From Apostichopus japonicus (lineage: Eukaryota > Echinodermata > Holothuroidea > Aspidochirotida > Stichopodidae): 62,000 nucleotides of DNA. The DNA lies in the NCBI RefSeq assembly GCF_037975245.1, contig NC_092564.1:15850984-15912983 (forward strand), given 5' to 3'. Positions 38,901-48,186 of the stretch are shown in pieces (within the stretch, counting starts at the first letter, position 1; every line of letters starts with the position of its first letter). The notes beneath the pieces are model-generated. The model made no database searches, was not told where the DNA came from, and saw only the letters and a program-made list of their open reading frames with translations. Made by a program: the position numbers and the translations under genes.

Positions 38901-40781
38901 ATCGATCCTAAATGGATAAGATTGCATATATTTGACGGTAAACTATTGTTATGGGTATAAGTTCAGGATACAAACCAAATATACCGTGTAGTTGGTACGT
39001 TCATTAGTTTGGAAGTATACTTTTTAATTAATATAGTTAATTACTAGTAAGTTTGATGCCTAGCTAGCCAGCTAGTTAGTTAGTTAGGTTAGCTTGTTAT
39101 TTAGTAAGTTGGTCGGTCGGTCGATTAGTTGATTGATTGAATCATCCATTCACTGATTAATTTATTCATTCTTTCTTCTCTTTACTATAGTGACGCAAAT
39201 GCAATTTGAAATTTAATCAGATAGCTTATACATACGTACAATTAATATTACCCAGAGAACAAATCAAGCAATACGCCCAACAAAAAAAGAATGTAATTAA
39301 TTTTTAACAATTTTTGTTAACCTTCATTTATTTCCTTTACATCAGCCCTGTAATAAACAAAATGACAATTGATCGAAACCAATTCACCATTAATCAATAC
39401 AAACACTTAAATAAAAAACTATTCATATCTTCTTGATTTTGTTTTGTCAGCCGTACATTCAGAACACCCAAGGTCATCCGACACGAAGACGGGTAAAGGA
39501 GGTAACCCTCCAGAGGACAAGATGCCGTCCATAACAGAACCTCCAGTGGACATGACAGGCCCAACAGCCATGTTCAGTGGTTACCTTCTATGGGTGGTGG
39601 TCGGTATCGTCGCCTTCCTCCTCGTAGTCGTTATTCTACTTTTAGTCTTGATCGCTTGTAAACGTCAGAAGGTCAACGATATGGATGCTAGGTAAGTTTA
39701 ACCAAAATATGCCTCTCTAGTTTATTGTTTAGTTGCCACGGAAACCCATGCATGCAATCGTTTTTCCCCAAGAGCGATTTTAAGAATTTTCGGAACAATG
39801 CGTACAACCGTCTCCCCTTGAGTGTCATACTTTTGATGTATACGAGAAAACATTAATTATCACAAAATTACAGGCAGAAAAGGCATAAACGTATATACAA
39901 ACAAAAAAAGGTACCTCGCCTAGCTTATATTACTTTTCCTTCCGTAAAGGCCCTTAGAAAAGACAAGTGCGACAAGTGGTTGGCATGTGTATAGGAAGGA
40001 TACAAACTACGAAATATGACAAACAGACACAAAATTCTCTCAGGCATTATAAACATCTCCTCTAAAATGTTCATGATTTTAAACTATATATAGGTTTGGA
40101 AAAGTCGGTCTTTGTCACTGTGAATCTAAATTATTTGAACTCGGCTGAATGCAACGAACACCGTTTGCAGTGATGAACATTTTTTTGGGTAAAAATTTCC
40201 AAAAAATATCAAATTTGGGAAGTTGCAAAACAATAATCTAGCCTGTCTAGCTGGTGAACTAATTTTGTATTCCTCTTCAGGAAAATATTTAATATTCGTA
40301 TATTTTGATTTAATCTTTTTGAAAATATTTTGATGTAATGGCGACGCATAGCATAGTGGGATTGAGCGATAAATATATACACAGATATTATTTGCAAAAT
40401 GATCGCATTAATATCACGATGTTGCGTACAGGTTAGTCTATACCTGAAATGACGTCATTTTCTACCAGTGATATTATTTACATTCAAATCTGTTCTTTGA
40501 TTAACAGAGATTATTAATAAACATTATAATTTCTATTACAAACTTAAACAATATACGAACCCTTCTCTCAAAGCTGCCAATATCGATAAAGCAGTAGCGT
40601 ATAATCTTGGTTTATGACGGGATGGTTATGTGTCAGTTTCGTAAATCCTCATCATCTCGGGTTGCCCATAAACATCCTTACCCCAACTAATAACCCTTTC
40701 AGCCTGGCCTTTGAGGGGCAGAGGCGTCGAGAATCACGCCGTGAACCGGAGGAAGTTACGCCACTCATTCTTTTTCGTTAG
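8676..40781 (+). CDS. Multi-EGF-like type I membrane receptor (MEGF/SREC/Tie-ectodomain-like), 8 exons, complete
   Basis: Exons 8676-8806, 27463-27551, 28411-28615, 30267-30397, 35705-35915, 38215-38369, 39451-39691 and 40703-40781 join without a frame break into 1242 nt (413 aa plus TAG). Seen: a hydrophobic signal peptide (about 1-32, ending VSA); Cys-rich extracellular repeats from about 43 to 298 with C-x-C and YGxxC patterns typical of laminin/MEGF-type EGF modules; four N-glycosylation sequons (N34, N85, N178, N183); a Pro/Thr-rich stalk (about 308-350); one membrane helix (about 352-376); and a 37-residue tail rich in Arg and Glu. Family knowledge: such ectodomains occur in MEGF10/Draper phagocytic receptors, SREC scavenger receptors and Tie receptors. 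The tail has no NPxY, ITAM-like YxxL or kinase domain, so signalling by the usual Draper route is not supported. It may act as a short adhesion or scavenger receptor, or as a co-receptor. Ligand unknown. An in-frame TGA at 8628-8630 and a good start context (A at -3, G at +4) support the start. Confidence 0.85.
10114..10388. mobile_element. MITE with 27-bp terminal inverted repeats (275 bp)
   Basis: Left end CGTCCCTTGTTTCACGCACT... (10114-10140) matches the inverted right end (10362-10388) at 25 of 27 positions. An internal piece AGTGACGAATG near 10169 repeats part of the end. The target duplication is not clear, so the superfamily is open. Confidence 0.72.
13965..14033. promoter_or_regulatory. 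Cluster of CRE, AP-1 and CCAAT motifs in intron 1
   Basis: Perfect CRE TGACGTCA (13965-13972), AP-1 type TGACTCA (13987-13993) and palindromic ATTGGCCAAT (14024-14033) within 70 bp. Suggestive of an enhancer or internal promoter; motif evidence only. Confidence 0.35.
16141..16350. repeat. Diverged interspersed repeat, copy A
   Basis: GTCGTCGAAGCCGACTCCCATGT, a G run, and the end CCTGAATCTGCGCCTG resemble the copies at about 17130-17365 and 18405-18600. Confidence 0.45.
17013..17099 (+). mobile_element. SINE 3' tail (5'-truncated copy)
   Basis: 58 bp (17013-17070) match the 3' end of the SINE at 4591-4648 with three differences, including both hairpins and GGATCTAA, followed by a (ACATAC)n tail. 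Same orientation as the fuller copy. Confidence 0.8.
17130..17365. repeat. Diverged interspersed repeat, copy B
   Basis: Shares with 18405-18600 the order GGGTCGTxGAAxxCxAxTCCCG, TCCCTCCC, AAGTGGTGCA, TCTATAAxTAGGT and CACAAGGTTGT-like blocks. Ends ATCCGCACCTG. No coding capacity. Confidence 0.55.
17731..17756. repeat. (CTT)n microsatellite
   Basis: About nine uninterrupted CTT units. Confidence 0.95.
18405..18600. repeat. Diverged interspersed repeat, copy C
   Basis: Partner of the copy at 17130-17365 in the same orientation; followed by a C run near 18635. Confidence 0.55.
21206..21345. repeat. (TATATATATGGC)n and (TA)n repeat
   Basis: Five or so units of a 12-bp TATATATATGGC repeat grade into plain (TA)n. 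Confidence 0.9.
23220..23320. repeat. TGTATG-rich imperfect microsatellite
   Basis: GTGTGTATG, TGTATG and ATTT units in series. Confidence 0.8.
23393..23739. mobile_element. hAT-type MITE, copy 2 (347 bp)
   Basis: Same family and orientation as the element at 6124-6485, with the same inverted ends. Flanked by perfect 8-bp target duplications AAAATCGT (23385-23392 and 23740-23747). Lacks part of the G-rich block found before the right end of copy 1. Sits in intron 1 of the receptor gene. Confidence 0.88.
23800..24055. repeat. TA-rich simple sequence with AGGCCTATA blocks
   Basis: Long (TA)n broken by AGGCCT, TATATTTA and ATATATGAATA units, next to the hAT MITE. Confidence 0.9.
25216..25560. 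repeat. Interspersed repeat shared with 31741-31960
   Basis: CGATGACGTCATGGTTATAC, CAAGTCTCC, CCTTGT, a block with AATATCxCxCAxATGGAATA, and GATGGTTGxGxxxxTxTGTCTCCTT occur in the same order at 31745-31945. Contains a perfect CRE. Confidence 0.6.
25786..26572. mobile_element. Non-autonomous hAT-like DNA transposon (787 bp)
   Basis: Inverted ends CATGGGCGTCAACAGG and, at the right read inward, CATGGGCGTCAGCAGG. Perfect 8-bp target duplications CAGACGGA at 25778-25785 and 26573-26580. Sub-terminal G/C runs with GTCCCCCCCACTTTC at both ends. Short open frames inside do not resemble an intact transposase. Confidence 0.88.
27463..27551 (+). CDS. EGF-like receptor exon 2: N-terminal Cys motif
   Basis: Preceded by a long pyrimidine tract ending CTTCTTCAG and followed by G|GTGAGA. 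Incoming phase 2, outgoing phase 1. Encodes residues 44-73, with a CC pair and CEF near the end, a Cys-containing N-terminal region ahead of the first recognisable EGF module. The frame is open across the exon and matches exons 1 and 3. Confidence 0.8.
27552..28410 (+). other. Intron 2 of the EGF-like receptor gene
   Basis: GTGAGA to CTTTCCAG; AT-rich, no distinct feature apart from short ATATAC-rich stretches near 28210-28255. Confidence 0.75.
28411..28615 (+). CDS. EGF-like receptor exon 3: two EGF-like modules
   Basis: Acceptor GTCTTTCCAG, donor GG|GTAAG; phase 1 in, phase 2 out. Encodes residues 75-141. The Cys spacing includes CPC, then CEC followed by RDGFKGSFC, then CQCGPDAFC and CVC, which is the classic pattern of laminin-like EGF repeats. 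Contains the sequon NFT (N85). Confidence 0.88.
28662..28739. repeat. Nested hairpin, MITE-like
   Basis: GGACATGGTAA (28662-28672) pairs with TTACCATGTCC (28729-28739). Inside, AAAAATC pairs with GATTTTT and ATGGGAAAATTTACCAT is itself near-palindromic. Confidence 0.65.
28843..28876 (+). repeat. (GGGT)n tract, G-quadruplex motif
   Basis: About eight GGGT units ending in GGGGG on the + (sense) strand of intron 3. GGGTGGGTGGGTGGG is a textbook quadruplex-forming pattern. Confidence 0.85.
30267..30397 (+). CDS. EGF-like receptor exon 4: one EGF-like module
   Basis: Acceptor is a T-rich tract ending ATTTCAG, donor T|GTAAGT; phase 2 in, phase 1 out. Encodes residues 143-185. Has CxxC, then [16 protein letters not shown] and CVC, as in MEGF-type repeats, with sequons NET (178) and NQT (183). 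Confidence 0.87.
31741..31960. repeat. Interspersed repeat shared with 25216-25560
   Basis: Diverged copy in the same orientation as the one in intron 1; directly preceded by about 22 A. Confidence 0.55.
34816..34847 (+). repeat. Four tandem 8-bp units TGACGTAA/TAACGTAA
   Basis: TGACGTAA twice then TAACGTAA twice with no spacer. TGACGTAA matches bZIP (ATF/E4BP4-type) half-palindromes, so this is either a microsatellite or a homotypic site cluster. Confidence 0.75.
35705..35915 (+). CDS. EGF-like receptor exon 5: two EGF-like modules
   Basis: Acceptor CATGCACAG, donor CG|GTGAGT; phase 1 in, phase 2 out. Encodes residues 187-255. Module 1 runs [21 protein letters not shown]; module 2 runs [20 protein letters not shown]. 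It is markedly more GC-rich than the flanking introns. This is the clearest EGF signature in the gene. Confidence 0.92.
35916..38214 (+). other. Intron 5 of the EGF-like receptor gene
   Basis: GTGAGT to CTTGCAG. AT-rich; has a (GGTTGTTGAAA)-like short repeat near 37730-37790 and a CRE at 37138-37145. Confidence 0.75.
38215..38369 (+). CDS. EGF-like receptor exon 6: last EGF-like module
   Basis: Acceptor CTATCCTTGCAG, donor C|GTAAGT; phase 2 in, phase 1 out. Encodes residues 257-307: [14 protein letters not shown], then CYC, then CECPG, ending the Cys-rich region before the stalk. Confidence 0.88.
38370..39450 (+). other. Intron 6 of the EGF-like receptor gene
   Basis: GTAAGT to TTGTCAG. AATAAT-rich start (38395-38450), G-rich stretches, and a GTTAGTTAGTT / GGTCGGTCGG simple repeat near 39070-39125. 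Confidence 0.75.
39451..39691 (+). CDS. EGF-like receptor exon 7: stalk and membrane segment
   Basis: Acceptor TTTTGTCAG, donor AG|GTAAGT; phase 1 in, phase 2 out. Encodes residues 309-387: a Pro/Ser/Thr-rich, Cys-free stalk, then about 25 hydrophobic residues starting [12 protein letters not shown], followed by the stop-transfer sequence CKRQK. This sets the type I orientation. Confidence 0.88.
39692..40702 (+). other. Intron 7 of the EGF-like receptor gene
   Basis: GTAAGT to CTTTCAG; AT-rich with a perfect CRE at 40450-40457. No coding signal. Confidence 0.75.
40703..40781 (+). CDS. EGF-like receptor exon 8: cytoplasmic tail and stop
   Basis: Acceptor AACCCTTTCAG; phase 2 in. Encodes residues 389-413 then TAG at 40779-40781. 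The tail is short and charged ([14 protein letters not shown], then PLILFR). No Tyr-based, NPxY or PDZ-type end is seen. No clear AATAAA was noticed in the next 2.4 kb, so the 3' end of the transcript is not fixed. Confidence 0.82.
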
Positions 40782-43109
40782 TTTATTATGAAATTTAAAA
40801 TAGACTATTCTTTACCCAATGTTATGCCGGACGGACCCCAACCGTATTTTCCAGAAACTCCTAATTTATCCCGGGGCCGTGTAGAGTCGACCACCTTCTC
40901 GTCAGGACCAATAAGAGTCGTTGTATATATATACACCACTGATATAGAGAGGAGTAGGCCTAATAGTGTAGTAAACTAGAATTCCCCTCCCGTTTTTTCT
41001 CTGCTTGCTCCTTGCCTCCCCCCCCCCCCTCCCTCCCCACATGATACATGTGCTATTATACGAAAGCCTACGAAAGCTCAAGTATTACTGACTGTAGCAA
41101 GGTGGAATACATGAAGAGTTTCGAGGTTTCTGACAGTTATGCTTTACATGTTCTATACATTATTGTTCGGATTGTTTCATGGATCTGTTGTACAACGCTT
41201 TTAACCGGTTAATCAGTAATGATCCCAAAGTCTTTTAGCTAAATATAAAATTTCTAGACGTTCTCAAAAGCACTTTCCTATAGAAGGTTCTGATCCTCTA
41301 AATTTTTCCTATTCATGGATAAACAGTGGAATGTCTCTGTGTGTTAAAATAACCTGGGGATTTTTTTCCGAAATGAAATGGACGAAATATATGCAAAAGT
41401 CGGTAGATGTTATTATCAGTAAACGAAAACGGCGTCCCCATAAGTAAGATACAACGAAAACAAACGAGATGTTAGCATTCTAACCAGACACGAGTTCTGC
41501 ATTTTAAACTAAAAATGAAATTCTCTAGAGTGATTGCTTTGAATTTGTGTTTTTCATGATTTTATAAGAAGACGGATATTAGACGATGAAAACATTTATC
41601 CGTCCGTTGGAAATTCCTCATTTGCTATTTGATTACGCAAATTACCAAATTTCAGACAGATCTTTTGCAGAAATTCCCGATTTCGATATATCTGTAGATT
41701 AGCATGCAAACCGATCCGCAATGAAAAAAAAACAACTCTTAAGATACTACAATTTAGGAAACCAATCCCCCAGGCGGAAACTTTTTATTGGTTTTCTAAG
41801 ACAACCAGGAAACATACTCTAGATAAGCACCAGTTGAACGGTATGGCTTTGACCCTTTTCGGGAAATCCTTATGCTTAAACCTATTGTATCCCCATGTCC
41901 TTATACGTATCTTATCATCTTTCCTTTCCACAAATTACAACACTTAACTTATGTGACGATATGTTATCATGTTGTTTGATCGTTGCAAACACTTTCGTCG
42001 CCACTTTCCTTTTAAAGAGAATGTCCTTCACGAAGTATGGAGCTAGCGTATATGAATGAACATTGGCTATAATAAGTCGTGTGTTAGATATATGGGATAA
42101 GGCTTTGATGCCGCCGTGCACTACCTGGTCATGACCTTAGAAACTACGTCACGTGAATTCACCATCAACACTGAGAACAAACATCAGATGACAAGATTGT
42201 TAGAGATGATATCAGCTGACTATCAGAATGAGTAGCCCGGATATCGTGACCAATTCTTTGACTTCTGTTTGCAAAACAGATCCATACCTGACGAGTGTTG
42301 TGTGGGAAGGGAGGGGGTGGGACTTCAGTCCCGGACCCTGGGTCAACCTATGGGGAAGTGGGGGAAATGTGAGACGAAAAATAATGTATTCTTATTTTCA
42401 TAATATACTGAAGGTAAAGCGAAGACTTTAAGTTAGTTGAAAGAGAACTTTTCAGGGGAAAAAATATCCCGGGGTCCGACCTGTCACTCATCGTCCCCAG
42501 GTTATATCAATAACGAATTCAAACTAAAAAAGAAATCTGACATTTTCTGTATCAAATATGATATAAAAGATATATGTCTGTGAAAGCCGATTCATAATGT
42601 TTCAATATACATACTTAACATTGTAATAGTCATCTTGATGCTTGGCCTCAAGTGTTTCTTTTCAAGATACTTGCTAAACTCATATTAACTATATTGGGAA
42701 GAAATACAGACAATTAATATTTTACAAACGGGTGAACTGTTGTAGTCAGTTTTCAAGGTGTGATATGGAGGGTTACTATGGGGGGGGGAGGGGGTGTTGG
42801 AGTGGTAGGGGGATGAGGTGCTCACTTTACTGATTTATCATTTGTCTCATTGTCAAAGTATGTTTTTCTGTATAATGCTACACATTGCTTTATTTGTCAT
42901 TGTAATAGACATCTCGATAACTTGCCCTCAAGTTTTCGGCTTGAGCTAAAGTTGCACGAAGTTTTCAAAAGTAGGCCTGGTGTGTGGGTAGGGGTGGAGG
43001 GGTGGAGGGGGGGGGATTTACAACACACTAACTTTCTCCCAGACAAGTTCCTAATGAGTGTCTGTTGTTTAAGACAATTAACAGACAAGTAGAAATTTCA
43101 TTGAGTTCG

Positions 43110-43262
43110 TCAAATGCAATATCACTCATGCAATATCACTTTTATATGTGTTTCATCGCTTTGCGTTTCAATTCCATGTCTGTTTTAGAGCTCTTGTGTT
43201 TTGAACAATTTCCATTGTATTTTTATGCATGTGGCTGAATAAACCATCTATCTATCTATCTA
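43110..43262 (+). mobile_element. Probable LINE/retroposon 3' end with (ATCT)n tail
   Basis: A unit ending GTGGCTGAATAAACC followed by four ATCT units looks like the 3' end of a non-LTR element with its short-repeat tail. The 5' boundary is a guess. Confidence 0.4.
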
Positions 43263-44055
43263 AATGTTAAAGGGTAACCGTAAAATGCTTATTGAAATTG
43301 AAACATGCGTGACCATTTGATAACTTTCTAGCATATTATAGGATTATACTGAAGGCGTCAAAGAATTCCCCTCTCCCACCCCACCCCTCAATATATTGAT
43401 GTACCATGTACAATATTATAAGTAACGAAACAACTAATTGCTTGGATGCTAAATACGCCACAAACAATGTTTCCGTTCTATAAACAGTGTATTTTGAAGT
43501 GTGACTGACCGTACCAACAATCCGGGGAAACCCCTTCTTGATAAACTTCCCTATTGCAATCCTTGTTCCGAGCTTTCCGAAACGAATCATCCTAGGTGGT
43601 TACCTCCGATATATTTGAGAGGAAATCTTAACTGTGCCTACTTCCTTCCTATAGAGTGAGCATCAGTTTTTCCTTAGTGTTTTATATTTAATTTAGCGAT
43701 GTGGATGAAATTGAATTACCTGTACACAATAACTTTCCGCCAGGGGAGGTGGGACTGGTCGAGGGGGGGGGGGGGTAGGGGAGTGTGTGGGATGCGTAGG
43801 TTGGTTGGGAATACGCCCCTGGTTTTTGAACACTAATACAAAGCGTTGTCCCTCTTTATAAACAAAAAGTGTCCTTTTTTTGTACGGTAAAAGTACACCC
43901 TATTTTAGAATATGTCTGTTTGTTGAGAAATTAAACTGAAGTGCAATAAGAAAGTATCCTTTTATTGCAAAAATTATGAAAGGTGATTAAACTGTGGCGT
44001 TTGTTGACAAATATTTACATTCCATTTCCATTTGGTCGAGACGTTTTGATGTGAT

Positions 44056-44170
<115 letters not shown>

Positions 44171-45029
44171 CACCAAATCCTACCTCTAGGAGACATGACA
44201 TAACATCGTATATGTAGGAGACATTGTATAAAACACCACAAAACTCAGAAAATATAGACCCTCTCTGCATATCAATACCTATAATAATGTTAAATGACAT
44301 CAGCGATGGTGACCATAAAGTTTCCCGTGCTATTTCGAAGCATTTCCTGATATAACTCTATGAAGTTGTTATAAATGTCTCCTTTACGTTTTTTTACTCC
44401 AATATACACCTTCAGGAGACAGTTGTTATATCGTTTGCATTTGGGAGACACGTACCATCTGACAGTATCACGCAGAGATCTATACCCATACCTTGACAGT
44501 GTGTGCATTTACCTCCGTATATCTTTAGTAAATATGTTGGCTTAAATTTATTAACTATTATTGAATTTAAGCATTATCCTACTGCGGAAAAAATTAATCA
44601 ACAACCGCCTTTTTAATTCTCTTGTTGTGTTGTTACTTGTGTAGCTGGTTGAGGAGTGCTCCTAGTATAAAATTGTAAGTTTGCTGATCATTACACTCAA
44701 CTCATAAATATTATTGAACTCTTTATAAACTGCATGCTTAGTCATACAAGGGAAATGCATACAAGTGGCCGAATCATGGTAGTTTTAGGTGAGGGGCAAA
44801 TGATGCAGTAGTGAGCAAAGTGTCAATTCTCGGAGCTATCAGGAATGAGGGATTTAGGAGGGGTGTGGTATTTAGGCTTTAAATGGAGAAATATATGATA
44901 GACGCCATCTCGGGAAGGGGTGTTAAGGGGAATGGGGCTACAGCGTAGGAAAGTTTTGCTCTCAAAATGGTTTTATCATTCCTTTTCTCAACATCTGTCG
45001 TTCCATTTTTTTATTTATTATTATTTGGT

Positions 45030-45560
45030 GTCAGTAGTGGAGGCACATGCCTGTAGCCCCCCCCCCCCCCTTTGCATACGCCACTAAAATTTAAAGAACA
45101 GTTAGATGTGAACTTTTATTAACATATGTAAATATCAATTGACTTTTCTTTAGCATATATAGGTGCAACTAGAATTAAGCATGGGCACACTTTTTCTTTG
45201 TTAAAGGCTGAACCTCTCAGACCCTATTCTTTTTTTAAATCAGATTTCTTTTACCTATGAGTGTTAGTATTTTTATAAATTCTGAACAATATTGAATGCT
45301 TAATTAAATTGAAAAAATGTTTCAATTATGACTTTCAGTCATATGTTTCTTAGCGTGGGCACAACAATCCTAAACGTGGGCACACCTGTATAAGTTACCA
45401 GATTGGTTATACTGTACACATCCATATAGCAATATGTAAACTTCTATTAACGCCTGTACATATCAACCGTTTTCTTATGCACGGGTGCAATTGCATTTCA
45501 GACATGGGCACATATAATCTTTCCTATTAAACTTAATATGTAGGACTACTCATCGACACA
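45030..45560. repeat. Internally repeated element with GTGGGCACA motif
   Basis: Two diverged units (about 45098-45200 and 45430-45520) share GTAAACTTxTATTAAC, xATATCAAxxGxxTTTCTT and GxGTGCAAxT...CATGGGCACA. An end-like GCATACGCCACT with a C run lies just before. Confidence 0.45.
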
Positions 45561-45946
45561 CATAGGCACCCAATTTCATCAAACCAACGATGTCAAAGTG
45601 GGGCATTTGTTCCACCCCTCCTCCATGTATCTACCTCCGTATTTGAATTCTATAGTACTATCAAACAGCATCATAAGTCCCTGCCAGCAGGTTAACTTCG
45701 TCCTCAACCAGAATTGTGTTAAATTAGAACGCTTATTAGAAATCGCTCTTTCCTAGAATATGGCTGTGTATAGTAACAATACCAGTTTGAATAACCTAGT
45801 AATAATTTTGGAAGGACATGAATATTAACCATGAGATATTTAGAAGTCCTGATTGTTTTAATTTTATGAGGAATGTTCAAGTCACCTCTTTCATTCCCCA
45901 GCTAAGGCCTTGACGAGAAGTCTTTATGAAATTGCCAGGTTTTCTT

Positions 45947-46215
45947 GATAATAATAATAATCAGCAGTTAATTTTAAGACACTTAAGTGACCACAAATTT
46001 GGGAGAAACCCGCAAGGGCTTATGGATTACAAGTTACATGTCCAATTCAACATTTTAACTCAAATTTGGAATCTTTTCCATTTAGAAAGTCATTTCAGAT
46101 GGGAAAAACCGTAGATTGCTCTTGGGTGGGTGAATAACTCACCTTACTATGGCCAGTGATCGAACTCAAACCTCCCAATTGCAGAGCCTCATTGCTTCAA
46201 ATGCCACCGCCTTTA
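45947..46215 (-). mobile_element. tRNA-derived SINE, second family, minus strand
   Basis: Read on the minus strand: A-box-like TGGCATTTGAAGCAATG, B-box-like GAGTTCGATCACTGG, a body with GTGAGTTATTCACCCACCC, and a (ATT)n tail (45947-45962). The 122-codon + strand frame at 46149-46517 overlaps it and is probably spurious. Confidence 0.6.
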
Positions 46216-48037
46216 TGTACAGCACCGGTGTGTTTTTCGTTAATGGCAACATAATTGGACGCAAATCAACAATTGTACAATCTATGTTTACATGTAGTGC
46301 AATAACTCTGGTCATGAGAATTAATTGGTTGATGAATGCTTCAGCAGCTACTTCATCTGAGAAAGAGCTACATTATGTGGTAGCAATATTGACTATAAAT
46401 TTGCTTTCTGTCTTAATTGGCTACTTTAAACTAAAGCACATTAAGATCATCTGTAGTTGTCTAGATATTGGTCCTGCATGGACAAAGAATTCTTCCCATA
46501 CATTAAGGCTAGTGTAGATATGAATCCATTAAATGTAACAGCATTGTGACACTGTCCAAGTGTAGCAGTGAAAGATATGCCCTTCAGGCATTTACATTTC
46601 ACAGTCTTCTGTGCCCCCCTCCCCAACCAGTGATAGTCTGGCTATGTGCCTGTATAACATCAATCCTTAAACAAATCACACAAATCTTAGTCACAACTTG
46701 TTTTACAGAAAATTGAGGACACTGAAATTGTAAATATAAACAAAGAACAAGATAACCTGCAGATTGTGCGGAACATGTATTGATATCTTCAAAAAGGTAT
46801 TGAAAATAAATCATTAATTTCCTAATGAAGTAATCATTTGGCTAGCATGATCTAATTAAAAACTTGTGATAAAATGGGCACATGAAACAGTAATTTTCTG
46901 TAGAGATGTAATGTAAAACCTTTGGCAAGATTATAGTTAAATGCTTTTTACCCAGTAAAGTGAGTATTGACATACCATGAAGTTATGTCAAATATGTTAT
47001 CATGAACTGGTCAAGGTCCCTAAAAGTTTACCTTAACCTATGTTTTGAAAGAAAACTGCAGAGTTAACCTATTTTGAAATAAAACATTTTTCCTTTTACT
47101 TCTACCACAACAATTGCAGGTACTGATATGGTCATTGCAAATTGGGTTGCCATGCATATGTGCATATTATTGTACACCAATGTATACATTTGTTCACGGT
47201 ATAATTTTACCCATTGCTGTAAGTTCATCGTTCAGGAGGTGACTGTAGGTAACAATTGCTACAATTAGTTCATTTTTACCATCTCCAATATTGAATGATG
47301 TCTTGTCTGACATGTTGTCAATAATTTTAAAACAGTGGCAATTTGTGAACACATTGTTGAAAGATGCTGCAATTCTCCTTATCAATTCAGTTTTGCAATG
47401 CTTTATTTCTCATACCTTTTTTCGATGACAGCTGGCTAAGCCTAGCTGCCTACACACTTAAGCAGTTCGGTACAAAGAAAAGTACAAAGGATTGATTTGG
47501 TTAAAGAATACACAATAATTAAAGATGAAAATGAAATATGATTGCCTAGTCACATGATAAGATGAATGATAACATTATAAATCCATGAATAGTTCAAACA
47601 GCCCGGTTCACACTTTTCATGCTTCTCAGAAAAATGAAGTGCTATGGTGTTTCATATGTAAATAATTTGAAAATGCCTTTACACTCTCCAATTTAGGACC
47701 AAGGCTTGTGTCAAAGAACAAAGTTTTTTTTATGAAAATGTAGGATGGGAGAACAAATCCATGCAAGGTGATTAATGACTTCTAAGCCATGTTAGTTACA
47801 GCAAGTTCAATCACACACTAAAACTTTTCAGGCAGTTGCTACAGAAAAAGAGTAAAATAAAAAGGAAAGATTTGGTAAAGACTACAAAGTAATTAAAGAT
47901 AAAGATGAAAGGGGCATAAAAAAGTGAGCACAAATGATGGTCCTCTTATAGTAATTATGGGAAACACACATGTCAATATGACATCTAGACAAGTTGAATA
48001 ACAATTTGACTTTGTAAAATAACACATCCAAAGTTGT

Positions 48038-48186
48038 TTAGGCTTTGTCTGTCATCGACTTCAACCTATCAGCATATTTTCTCTTTCTTTTCTCCCTCTC
48101 ATTCATGACTTTAGTCCGAACAGTGCGCCAAGTATATGTCTGGGTGAGGTTTGCACATTTCAAGAAATCTTCAACTTCAGCTTTAT
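48038..48186 (-). CDS. SANT-like gene, last coding exon
   Basis: Acceptor on the minus strand TTTTGTCCAACAG|AT at 48186. Two bases complete a codon, then 48 residues and TAA. Encodes KAEVEDFLKCANL, TWRTVRTKVMNERE and a basic end KRKRKYADRLKSMTDKA that resembles a nuclear localisation signal. Below it lie about 630 bp of AT-rich sequence with an AATAAA (minus strand, 47402-47407), a candidate poly(A) signal. Confidence 0.72.

Noticed and set aside
46149-46517. 122-codon + strand open frame with hydrophobic stretches
   Set aside because: Its start lies in a minus-strand tRNA-derived SINE, and no splice or homology support was seen.
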